From positions 1 through 14,957 of the forward strand of contig JAUPVZ010000041.1 of the NCBI GenBank assembly GCA_030916795.1: a stretch of 14,957 nt of DNA, in the 5' to 3' direction. The notes beneath the pieces were generated by a model, which had not been told where the DNA came from, did no database searches, and saw only the letters and a program-made list of their open reading frames with translations. This stretch comes from Patescibacteria group bacterium (GTDB lineage Bacteria > Patescibacteriota > Minisyncoccia > Phycocordibacterales > XYD1-FULL-46-19). Positions within the stretch are counted from its first letter, which is position 1. Each line of letters opens with the position of its first letter. The position numbers and the translations under genes were made by a program. Below, one piece after another: positions 7,333 through 13,659 of the stretch.

Positions 7333-8215
7333 AGTTGCCCCTCGACCAGCGGTTCATGCGCGGGACGATTTGCGGCGCCAGAAACTAGCCGAGCGCAAGC
7401 GACACAAAAGTGTGCGCGTGAAAGTGTTTATAATAGTGGTAGTTTTTGTGTTGCTGCTGGGGGTCTTTGCGATGAGGCACAGTAGTCTGCAAATAACCGA
7501 GATAAAAGTTGTTGGGACCAAGGTTACCTCGGCCGAGGAGATAAAACAGGTCGTCGAGAAAAAACTGCAAGGATCGTATTTTTTTATTTTCCCTAAAAAT
7601 AATTTCTTAATATATCCCAAAGAAGAAATTCGGCGGGACATTATGCAGACCTCGGGCTATATTGCCTATGCGGACCTAAAGGTAAAAAATTTCAAAACAC
7701 TGGAAATAAATATTAGTGAAAGAAAGGCCAAATATATTTGGTGTGGCGATACTGCCTCTAGTTCCGATTGTTACTTTGCCGACAAAACGGGGTTAATATT
7801 TTCAGCAGCGCCGGGCTTGTCTAAAAATGTCATGTTTGTAATTTACAGCCCATTACCGGTAAAGCCAGAGGGGACCAAGCCATTTTCCGCTACCAATTTT
7901 GCTCGACTCGACGGGGCGGTGAGTGCTTTGCCAAATATTTTAAATTTTGCTGGACTAACTGATGCCGATATTGATGCGGTGAGGGTATCTAATGATCAAG
8001 ATTATTTTTTCATTATTCAAGATATTGCGGGGCGGGGGAGTAAAGAGTGGGAATTACGGTTTAAAGCAGAAACTAAATTGTCGGCTATCTCTTCTTACCT
8101 CAAGGCCTTGTGGCAGTCGGCCGAGTTCCAAGCCGAACGTTCGAGCGGTGCACTAGACTATGTTGATTTACGTTTTGGTAAGAAAATATATTATAAGTTT
8201 GAAGGGTTGGAATAA
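7298..8215 (+). CDS. FtsQ-like cell-division protein (POTRA domain)
   Basis: This 305-residue protein has FtsQ/DivIB layout: a basic cytoplasmic N-terminus (about 1-40, many Arg and Lys), a single membrane helix at about 42-58 (VFIIVVVFVLLLGVFAM), then a POTRA-type domain starting at 64 (LQITEIKVVGTKVTSAEEI) and an outer domain. FtsQ joins FtsL and FtsB to bridge cytoplasmic and outer parts of the divisome. Sequence in the outer domain is divergent, so another POTRA-anchored protein is possible. The ATG at 7298 lies inside serS and overlaps it by 35 bases; a GTG at 7319 is an alternative start that would shorten the protein by 7 residues. Neither has a Shine-Dalgarno, which suggests translation coupled to serS. 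Confidence 0.72.
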   Translation: MSVKKSSVPINKVAPRPAVHARDDLRRQKLAERKRHKSVRVKVFIIVVVFVLLLGVFAMRHSSLQITEIKVVGTKVTSAEEIKQVVEKKLQGSYFFIFPKNNFLIYPKEEIRRDIMQTSGYIAYADLKVKNFKTLEINISERKAKYIWCGDTASSSDCYFADKTGLIFSAAPGLSKNVMFVIYSPLPVKPEGTKPFSATNFARLDGAVSALPNILNFAGLTDADIDAVRVSNDQDYFFIIQDIAGRGSKEWELRFKAETKLSAISSYLKALWQSAEFQAERSSGALDYVDLRFGKKIYYKFEGLE

Positions 8216-8259
8216 ATTATAAAAAAGGCTCCTAGGGGCGCGGGCGCGCCCCTAGGAGC
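8215..8259 (-). terminator. intrinsic terminator of the 142-residue minus-strand gene
   Basis: Perfect 14-base arms (8228-8241 and 8246-8259, GCTCCTAGGGGCGC and its complement) enclose GGGC. On the minus strand the hairpin is followed by CTTTTTTATAATTTA. On the plus strand it is followed by AAGGGAAAC, so it is a poor terminator for the ftsQ-like transcript that reaches it from the other side. Confidence 0.9.
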
Positions 8260-8277
8260 AAGGGAAACAAATCCCAC

Positions 8278-8706
8278 CTAGTTTCTAGCCACTTCGTGGC
8301 CAAGTTTCTCCACCTCCTCCAAGATGTGTTCGGCCACCATCATCAGGTGATACATCCTGATGACCGAACAGACCTGCAATAGGTGGACCAAACCCCGTTG
8401 CCAAAATGCCTTGATTTCTTTTTCAAAATCGATGGCGAACATTTTGGTTGGGTTTGTGGGGTGGTTACCAACACCGATAACTAGCACCCCGGGCTCAACC
8501 TCTAGGTTGATGTGGGTATAATACATATTCCGCCAAATGTCTGGCGGAAAGATGCGATACCCCTGGCCGTTCGGGACAGCCAACGCAAAGCCATTGATTG
8601 CCCTCATCGCCTCGTGAGCCGAGGAGATGTTTTCGGTTTCCTCTGGCTGGACCTCGAAGGTCCGCACATTAACCAGAAGACAATTCTTCGGAACATAATC
8701 GAACAT
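8278..8706 (-). CDS. protein of unknown function (142 residues)
   Basis: I do not recognise this family. The protein is soluble-looking, with a beta-rich middle (INLEVEPGVLVIGVGNHP, about 66-83) and a helical C-terminal half (FEKEIKAFWQRGLVHLLQVC, then a Met/His-rich helix up to LGHE near 137). No signal peptide or confident membrane helix is seen. An in-frame TTG at 8721 would add five residues, but it is part of the Shine-Dalgarno, so the ATG at 8706 is the start. The unit is complete: near-consensus promoter, GGAGG site and private terminator. Codon use differs from neighbours: nine of ten Ile codons are ATC and one is ATT, whereas core genes mostly use ATT and ATA. It stands alone between the ftsQ-like gene and dus. 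Confidence 0.85.
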   Translation of the reverse strand: MFDYVPKNCLLVNVRTFEVQPEETENISSAHEAMRAINGFALAVPNGQGYRIFPPDIWRNMYYTHINLEVEPGVLVIGVGNHPTNPTKMFAIDFEKEIKAFWQRGLVHLLQVCSVIRMYHLMMVAEHILEEVEKLGHEVARN

Positions 8707-8714
8707 TCTTTCTC

Positions 8715-8719
8715 CCTCC
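8715..8719 (-). promoter_or_regulatory. Shine-Dalgarno deciding the start of the 142-residue gene
   Basis: On the minus strand GGAGG lies 8 bases before the ATG at 8706. It overlaps the in-frame TTG at 8719-8721, which rules that codon out as the start. Confidence 0.8.
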
Positions 8720-8733
8720 AAGTTCTATGACTA

Positions 8734-8761
8734 ATTATAGCACAATCACTACAAAAGTCAA
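8734..8761 (-). promoter_or_regulatory. near-consensus sigma-70 promoter of the 142-residue gene
   Basis: On the minus strand TTGACT (8756-8761), a 16-base spacer ending in TGC, and a perfect TATAAT (8734-8739). The start near 8727 gives a leader of about 20 bases that contains the Shine-Dalgarno. It is the best promoter match in the window. Confidence 0.85.
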
Positions 8762-8769
8762 ACAATCCC

Positions 8770-8798
8770 TTTCCAACAAGCCATTTTTCCGCTAATCT
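8770..8798 (+). promoter_or_regulatory. possible promoter of dus
   Basis: TTTCCA (8770-8775), a 17-base spacer and TAATCT (8793-8798), 7 bases before the dus ATG at 8806. It is divergent from the promoter of the minus-strand gene. The boxes are imperfect; the spacing to the ATG again predicts a leaderless mRNA. Confidence 0.4.
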
Positions 8799-8805
8799 TC
8801 TACCA

Positions 8806-9807
8806 ATGTCCTCTAATATTTGGAAAGATCTACCCAAACCCATATTTACCCTAGCGCCGATGGCCGATGTGACCGACGCGGCTTTTCGCCAGATTATTGC
8901 CAAATATAGTCGCCCCCACGGGCCACATATTTTTTATACTGAATTTGTTTCGGCTGATGGGTTGATGCATCCAGTAGGTCAACAGAAATTGTTGAGAGAG
9001 CTATATTTTACCCCAGACGAACAGCCGATTGTTGCGCAGTTGTTTACCTCTAAACCTGACAAAATGCGCGAGGCCGCGGCGTTTGTGGCCAAGATGGGCT
9101 TTGCGGGTATCGATATAAATATGGGTTGCCCGGATGCGGGGGTAGAAAAACAAGGTTGTGGAGCTGATCTAATCAGACACCCAGAACTAGCGCAAGAATT
9201 AATAATAGCGGCCAAAGAAGGCGCGGGGGGTTTGCCAGTGTCGGTAAAAACTAGGATTGGTTACAACAAAGTTGAATTGGAAACCTGGACGCCCGCTTTG
9301 CTTTCAGCTAAGCCAGCGTCGATCACTTTTCACTTTCGGACGCGCAAAGAAATGTCCAAAGTATCTGCTCATTGGGAACTAGCCGACATCCCGGTAAAGA
9401 TGGCCACAGGTTCGGGGGTGTTAATTTTAGGCAATGGCGATGTTGAAAATTTGGCCGAGGCGCGGGAAAAAGTATTGGCACACGGGGTCGATGGTGTGAT
9501 GTTGGGCCGAGCGATATATGGTAACCCGTGGCTGTTTGCCGAAACGGTGCCGATCCCGGCGGAAAAACTGCGGGTGTTGGTGGAACACACCAAACTTTTT
9601 GCCGATTTGTTTTTGCCGGGCGAGACCAATGAAAAATTTTTCAATGATCACACTAAAAGTTTTGCAATTATGAAAAAACATTTCAAAGCATATGCCGACG
9701 GTTTTGCTGGTGCCGCCGACTTGCGAGCAAAATTAATGGTGACCGAAAACAGTGCCGAAGTAGAACAGGTCGTCCAAGATTTTTTGCAGACCCAAAAGCT
9801 GGTATAA
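8806..9807 (+). CDS. tRNA-dihydrouridine synthase
   Basis: This FMN enzyme reduces uridine to dihydrouridine in tRNA D-loops. The 333-residue protein is a TIM barrel with LAPMADVTDAAFR (16-28), GIDINMGCPDAGVEKQGCGA (101-120) in which C108 is the catalytic cysteine, SVKTRIG (146-152), a histidine at 176 in ITFHFRTR, and GVDGVMLGRAIYGNPWLF (227-244) for the FMN phosphate. Residues 265-333 form the helical C-terminal domain. Length is typical. I cannot say which Dus subgroup it belongs to. No Shine-Dalgarno precedes the ATG. The stop codon overlaps the dnaX -10 box, and dnaX follows 14 bases later on the same strand. Confidence 0.94.
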   Translation: MSSNIWKDLPKPIFTLAPMADVTDAAFRQIIAKYSRPHGPHIFYTEFVSADGLMHPVGQQKLLRELYFTPDEQPIVAQLFTSKPDKMREAAAFVAKMGFAGIDINMGCPDAGVEKQGCGADLIRHPELAQELIIAAKEGAGGLPVSVKTRIGYNKVELETWTPALLSAKPASITFHFRTRKEMSKVSAHWELADIPVKMATGSGVLILGNGDVENLAEAREKVLAHGVDGVMLGRAIYGNPWLFAETVPIPAEKLRVLVEHTKLFADLFLPGETNEKFFNDHTKSFAIMKKHFKAYADGFAGAADLRAKLMVTENSAEVEQVVQDFLQTQKLV

Positions 9808-9808
9808 T
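9800..9808 (+). promoter_or_regulatory. extended -10 promoter of dnaX
   Basis: TGGTATAAT is a perfect extended -10 box. It lies across the last codons and stop of dus (TAA at 9805-9807). The expected start near 9815 gives a leader of about 7 bases to the ATG at 9822, without a Shine-Dalgarno. No good -35 box is seen. Confidence 0.65.
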
Positions 9809-9821
9809 TAGATAATAAACT

Positions 9822-10868
9822 ATGTCTCACGAAGTTCTCTATCGCAAATATCGCCCGCATACCTTTGCCGAGGTGGCGGGGCAGGAACATATTGTCTCGG
9901 CGCTTGAAACCCAAGCCAAAAGTGGCCAATTTGGCCATGCCTACCTTTTTTATGGTAGTCGCGGTACCGGTAAAACCTCGGTCGCCCGTATTTTTGCTCG
10001 GGCGCTTGGTTGTGGCGAAAAAGATTTGTACGAGATAGATGCTGCTTCCAATACTAGCGTCGATGATGTGCGCGAGTTGCGCGACGGGGTGCGTACCCTG
10101 CCCTTTGAGTCACCAATCAAGGTGTACCTTATCGATGAGGTACACATGCTTTCCAAATCGGCTTTCAATGCCTTGCTTAAAACCCTAGAAGAGCCACCAG
10201 CTCATGTGGTATTTATTTTAGCTACGACCGAATTACACAAAGTGCCAGATACTATTATCTCTCGTTGCCAGATGCACACCTTTCATCGGCCATCGTCGGA
10301 GGTGCTGGTAGAAGTGGTAAAAAAAATTGCCAAAAAAGAAGGATTAAAAATTGATACCGAAGGGGCAAGACTAGTGGCATTTTTAGGAGATGGTTCGTTC
10401 CGAGACACCTTGGGCGTTTTGCAAAAAGTGTTAGCGGGGACCGGGGGAGAAGAAATCACCGCCGAGATAGTCGAAAATATCACTGGGACCCCTGAGGTGG
10501 GGCTGATCCACAATTTTCTCCAAGCTCTTTTAGATACGCGCGCCGACACGGCTTTAGAAATTTTGGAAAAAGTTGCCACGCTTAATCGAAATATAAAAAC
10601 TTTTAGTCGGCGTGTTTTAGACGAGCTACGTCTGGCGATGTTGGTAAAATATGCACCAGAAATAAAAAAAGATATTGAACAAATGGTCGACAAAGAGCGG
10701 ATGATTTTCTTTACCGCTTTAGCAACTCATGCCAACTCGGCCAAAATCTCGGCGGTGCTAAAAGAATTACTCGAAAGCCATGACCAAATTGGTACCACCT
10801 CTTTGCCCCAAATTCCGCTGGAACTGGCGGTAGTGAGTATTACCGAAAAATTAAAAAGCGCAAAATAG
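9822..10868 (+). CDS. dnaX: DNA polymerase III subunit gamma (DnaX), zinc module missing
   Basis: This AAA+ ATPase is the motor of the replication clamp loader. It opens with VLYRKYRPHTFAEVAGQ (5-21), Walker A GSRGTGKT (45-52), Walker B VYLIDEVHML (101-110), LLKTLEEPP (118-126) and the sensor SRC motif (147-149). Domain III follows to residue 348. Two points are unusual. First, after ALGC (61-64) the sequence passes directly to EKDLYEIDAASN (66-77); the roughly 25-residue four-cysteine zinc module normally found here is absent. Second, there is no C-terminal tau extension, so only a gamma-like product is possible and no frameshift site is needed. The DUF192 gene starts at the base after its stop codon. 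Confidence 0.95.
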   Translation: MSHEVLYRKYRPHTFAEVAGQEHIVSALETQAKSGQFGHAYLFYGSRGTGKTSVARIFARALGCGEKDLYEIDAASNTSVDDVRELRDGVRTLPFESPIKVYLIDEVHMLSKSAFNALLKTLEEPPAHVVFILATTELHKVPDTIISRCQMHTFHRPSSEVLVEVVKKIAKKEGLKIDTEGARLVAFLGDGSFRDTLGVLQKVLAGTGGEEITAEIVENITGTPEVGLIHNFLQALLDTRADTALEILEKVATLNRNIKTFSRRVLDELRLAMLVKYAPEIKKDIEQMVDKERMIFFTALATHANSAKISAVLKELLESHDQIGTTSLPQIPLELAVVSITEKLKSAK

Positions 10869-11336
10869 ATGAATTCTAAATTGAAACAAACTTTGTTTAT
10901 ACTGGCCATAGCACTATTTTTGGTGGTTATTTTCTTGGTCCTAGCTGGGGGCAAAGAAAAAGAAAACATAACAGTGGTCAATATTCGCGATGTCGAGGTG
11001 CCGGTGGTGGTGCGCCGGACACCCGAGGAGTTGCGCCAAGGTTTGTCGGGTACCAAGTCATTGGCCGACAATGCTGGTATGTTGTTTGTAATGCCCGAAA
11101 AAGCGCGTCACTCTTTTTGGATGCCAAATATGAACTTCCCCCTTGATCTAGTGTGGATAACTGGTGGTAGGGTGGTAGATATCACCGCCGATGTGCCCAA
11201 CAGTTTTGACCCAGAACATCCGATTGTTTATCGTCCCGAAGTGCCTGTAGATTATGTCTTGGAGGTCAATGCTGGGTTTATGGCGCGTCATGGCCTGAAG
11301 GAAGGTGATGAGGTGGAGTTGGTGGGGGTGGAGTAG
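10869..11336 (+). CDS. DUF192-family membrane-anchored or secreted protein
   Basis: The 155-residue protein has an N-terminal hydrophobic helix (about 8-26, LFILAIALFLVVIFLVLAGG) serving as signal anchor, then a DUF192 domain outside the membrane. Family hallmarks are VVRRTPEELRQGLSG (47-61), NAGMLFVM (68-75), SFWMPNMNFPLDLVWI (82-97) and the ending VLEVNAGFMARHGLKEGDEV. No lipobox cysteine is present. The molecular function of DUF192 is not established. The ATG starts directly after the dnaX TAG, so the two genes are likely cotranscribed and translationally coupled. No terminator with a U-tract on the plus strand is seen before 11417. Confidence 0.9.
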   Translation: MNSKLKQTLFILAIALFLVVIFLVLAGGKEKENITVVNIRDVEVPVVVRRTPEELRQGLSGTKSLADNAGMLFVMPEKARHSFWMPNMNFPLDLVWITGGRVVDITADVPNSFDPEHPIVYRPEVPVDYVLEVNAGFMARHGLKEGDEVELVGVE

Positions 11337-11360
11337 GAGGTTAAGTATATTTTTTAAGAT

Positions 11361-11397
11361 AAATTAAAAAGCCGCCGTCCGGTAAACCGGACGGCGG
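11361..11397 (-). terminator. intrinsic terminator of the 401-residue membrane protein gene
   Basis: The arms CCGCCGTCCGG (11372-11382) and its complement (11387-11397) enclose TAAA. On the minus strand it is followed by CTTTTTAATTT. On the plus strand it is followed by GTACAAAATC, so it mainly serves the minus-strand gene that ends at 11417. Confidence 0.88.
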
Positions 11398-11416
11398 GTA
11401 CAAAATCAAACACAGT

Positions 11417-12622
11417 TCATTTCAGGGAAAACGGTCGACAGACTGCATTTTTCACTGCGTAGAAACGCAATCTGAGTGTTTTGCGACTAGGGGGTAATGC
11501 CGATATTTTCACCGGTAGTTGTCTCCCATGTTCACAGCTCAGTTCCGAGAGCGAGATGGTGTAGTACTCGTCCTGGCGCTCGAGGCGACGCTGTTCTGCC
11601 TTCCTTTCCCTCTCCTCGTCCCTTATTTTGTACAGGGCTGGGTTCAGCCAGCGTTTTAGACGGAACAGACCGTAGACGCCGAAGGTGGTAAGAAAACCCA
11701 TAAGGTAATAGCGTATCTCCCATACCACCGGCGCCAACTTCATCATCATCGGCCAGGCGATAAAGTAGACAAATGTAGCTAGAGTCGCCACACAGACCCA
11801 CAATACCGGATGCAAGAGGACAAACCAAAATGACCGCTCCTTACCGTCCTTGTCGGTAAAGACGATGTCGTTTTCGAAGGACCAATAGTCACAGCTCGGC
11901 GGGTCCCAGACGTCTTTAAAGCGGTACTCCCATGGTGTGAGAATGGGTGCAATATCCCAGTGACGCCGCATGAGGAAGATGCTCATGAGGAGTACTGTGG
12001 TACGGGTAAAGACGAACCACGCCCACATGATAAAGACCACGAAGGGTTGAATCGTGTAGGCGAAGATACGGCGGCGGCGGTAGGCGCATTGGTCCACAGG
12101 GCCTCGAGAAAAGAACATGTTGACCCAACGCTGTTCCCAGGCCGGTGGCTCTGGTGCGAAGAACTCTTCGTTGACAACTATGTCAACAGAGCTGGCTTCC
12201 AGTAGCCAACCGATACCCCCCTGAAAGCAGGAAATATTTTCGAGGTTTAAGTCTCCATTCCCGTCGTAGAGGTTGTGGTCCGGTTGGCCATGGCCGTTTT
12301 TCGAGCCCAGCCCTTTTTTGATATAGCTCTTTCCGGGGCACCAGTTTTCACTGATATGACCGGAATCATCATCACAAAACACCACAAAGGCATTCAGCGT
12401 GTGGGTGCCGGCACGGCGCAGATTGATGTAGGTCATCACCTGGTCAATCGGATAGAGGAGTCGATCCACTTCTCGACCACCCCAGACGATGGAGATGACC
12501 AGATAGATGTTCTGGGCCTTCTTCTTGCGAAGTTCCTCCAGTTCTCCTGGACACAAACACCACCTGAGGGGGAAGTTTGGGTCCACCATTGGTTTGGTAT
12601 TATCAACAAAGATCTGAGGCAT
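11417..12622 (-). CDS. membrane protein of unknown function (401 residues)
   Basis: I do not recognise this family. The first 180 residues look soluble and contain six cysteines (C22, C24, C83, C95, C132, C179) and an Asp/Gly/Asn-rich stretch (110-128). Then come strongly hydrophobic segments at about 186-218, 263-298 and 305-322, giving three to five membrane helices. An Arg/Glu-rich, probably coiled helix (327-352) and a basic C-terminal tail follow. There is no N-terminal signal peptide. The protein is rich in Trp and aromatics. The ATG has an AAGGAG site 6 bases upstream; the stop is TGA, the only TGA stop in the window. Codons are C/G-ending more often than in the core genes (Ile mostly ATC). 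It is a single-gene unit with its own promoter region and terminator. Confidence 0.85.
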   Translation of the reverse strand: MPQIFVDNTKPMVDPNFPLRWCLCPGELEELRKKKAQNIYLVISIVWGGREVDRLLYPIDQVMTYINLRRAGTHTLNAFVVFCDDDSGHISENWCPGKSYIKKGLGSKNGHGQPDHNLYDGNGDLNLENISCFQGGIGWLLEASSVDIVVNEEFFAPEPPAWEQRWVNMFFSRGPVDQCAYRRRRIFAYTIQPFVVFIMWAWFVFTRTTVLLMSIFLMRRHWDIAPILTPWEYRFKDVWDPPSCDYWSFENDIVFTDKDGKERSFWFVLLHPVLWVCVATLATFVYFIAWPMMMKLAPVVWEIRYYLMGFLTTFGVYGLFRLKRWLNPALYKIRDEERERKAEQRRLERQDEYYTISLSELSCEHGRQLPVKISALPPSRKTLRLRFYAVKNAVCRPFSLK

Positions 12623-12628
12623 GATTTT

Positions 12629-12634
12629 CTCCTT
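12629..12634 (-). promoter_or_regulatory. Shine-Dalgarno of the 401-residue gene
   Basis: On the minus strand AAGGAG lies 6 bases before the ATG at 12622. It supports this ATG as the true start and marks the gene as non-leaderless. Confidence 0.8.
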
Positions 12635-12662
12635 TCCGAGAGTTTAGAGCCAAAGTTCTGCT

Positions 12663-12694
12663 ATATTAGCTAACATATATACTCAAGTTGTCAA
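12663..12694 (-). promoter_or_regulatory. promoter region of the 401-residue gene
   Basis: On the minus strand a perfect -35 box TTGACA (12689-12694) is followed by AT-rich sequence. The -10 box is not clear: TAGCTA lies at 16 bases and TAATAT (12663-12668) at 20 bases. The rest of the 120-base gap up to 12742 shows no gene. Confidence 0.45.
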
Positions 12695-12742
12695 GACAAA
12701 TCACAAACTCCGATATATACTTTCTAAACTGGGGGTATAAGG

Positions 12743-13075
12743 TTAAATAGATTTTTGGAAGGTGAAATCGAGAATTTTTACTTCGGTATTTGGATTTACT
12801 TTGTCACCATAGTATTTTTTATAGGTTGCATACATTTCAGCTTCACTAGCAAATTTCTCGTGGCCGACCCAATCTTGGTCGGTCAAGGTGCCTAGGGTTT
12901 TAGTTTTAACTGAGTTTATTTCGGCAGAGCCAAAGATCTCTAAGGTATCCCAGTTTATGAACTGGACTTGGTCACCGACGGCTAGATTTTTATCATCAAA
13001 GAGACGCCAAGTAGAAGTTTTTTCTCCATTTAATATTTTTTCTACGAGATGCGGTCGAAATTTTAAGGATTTCAT
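12743..13075 (-). CDS. ASCH-domain protein
   Basis: The 110-residue protein fits the ASCH fold (PUA-like, proposed RNA or nucleotide binding). The family signature is near the N-terminus: LKFRPHLVEKILNGEKTSTW (4-23) with G17, K19, T20, T22 and R24 in the GxKxxTxR pattern. VGDQVQFINW (33-42) corresponds to the conserved strand after it. Some ASCH proteins are RNases or amidohydrolases acting on modified nucleosides; the activity of this one cannot be told. It is last in a minus-strand series kinase, GrpB, ASCH, 15 bases after the GrpB-family gene. No Shine-Dalgarno is visible. Confidence 0.85.
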   Translation of the reverse strand: MKSLKFRPHLVEKILNGEKTSTWRLFDDKNLAVGDQVQFINWDTLEIFGSAEINSVKTKTLGTLTDQDWVGHEKFASEAEMYATYKKYYGDKVNPNTEVKILDFTFQKSI

Positions 13076-13081
13076 AATTAT

Positions 13082-13090
13082 AGTCTAGCA
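13082..13090 (-). promoter_or_regulatory. possible extended -10 promoter of the ASCH gene
   Basis: On the minus strand TGCTAGACT ends 6 bases before the ATG at 13075, the same spacing as at parB and dprA. A perfect TATAAT overlaps it but ends 1 base before the ATG, so if used it would start transcription inside the gene. Which hexamer is real is uncertain. Confidence 0.3.
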
Positions 13091-13630
13091 CTAAATATGG
13101 GTTATTTCCCCTCTGCTTTTGGCTTTCGCCAAAATGTCATTGTTAAACAATAGTTTGCGGCGATAATATTCTTTGTTGGTTAGTCCATCCGATTCTTCTT
13201 TCAAAATACGGTAACGCTCTAATGCTTCGGGGTGGGACATAATATAGTCATCGAGCAGTTTACCTTCGATATAGTTTGGGTGGTGGCGATCAACAAGCTT
13301 TAGGTCAATCTTTTTTCCTTGCTCTTTTACTTCAAACCGCGCGCGGTCGGGGTAGAGCGAACGCACCGGACCAAATACTGGCTCCAGTTTTTCAATATAT
13401 TGAGAAAACATTTCTTTGTCGGCCACAATCGCCACGTCTATTTCGTCTTGACCGGGCATATGAAATAGGGTGGATCCACTATGTTCAACCTTGACCTCAT
13501 TCCCTAAAACTGCGACAATTTTTTCTTTTACAATCTTAAAAAGCTCTTCTGACTGCGGGTCATAAGGCACAATCGTTACCAAGCGGTCCGACAGCGAGTC
13601 TAGCCATTGTTCTTGTTCGGGGGTGAGCAT
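13091..13630 (-). CDS. GrpB family protein (UPF0157, nucleotidyltransferase fold)
   Basis: The 179-residue protein matches the GrpB/UPF0157 pattern: IVPYDPQSEELF (20-31), VEHSGSTLFHMPG (48-60, the GS motif of the nucleotidyltransferase fold), EIDVAIV (63-69) with D65, KKIDLKLVD (106-114) with D109, and the helical ending LLDDYIMSHPEALERYRILK. The three acidic positions suit a metal-dependent active site. Substrates of this family are mostly unknown. The gene sits 29 bases downstream of the kinase gene on the same strand. No Shine-Dalgarno is seen before the ATG, which lies in A/T-only sequence. Confidence 0.85.
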   Translation of the reverse strand: MLTPEQEQWLDSLSDRLVTIVPYDPQSEELFKIVKEKIVAVLGNEVKVEHSGSTLFHMPGQDEIDVAIVADKEMFSQYIEKLEPVFGPVRSLYPDRARFEVKEQGKKIDLKLVDRHHPNYIEGKLLDDYIMSHPEALERYRILKEESDGLTNKEYYRRKLLFNNDILAKAKSRGEITHI

Positions 13631-13659
13631 AAAATTTTATTTATTTAATGTTATTTAGA

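Noticed and set aside
11776..11827. Asp/Asn/Gly-rich stretch in the 401-residue protein (about residues 110-128) as a calcium-binding EF-hand loop; the genomic position falls near 12239-12295
   Set aside because: D120, N122 and D124 fit positions 1, 3 and 5, but the glycine at position 6 and the glutamate at position 12 are missing and there are no flanking EF helices.
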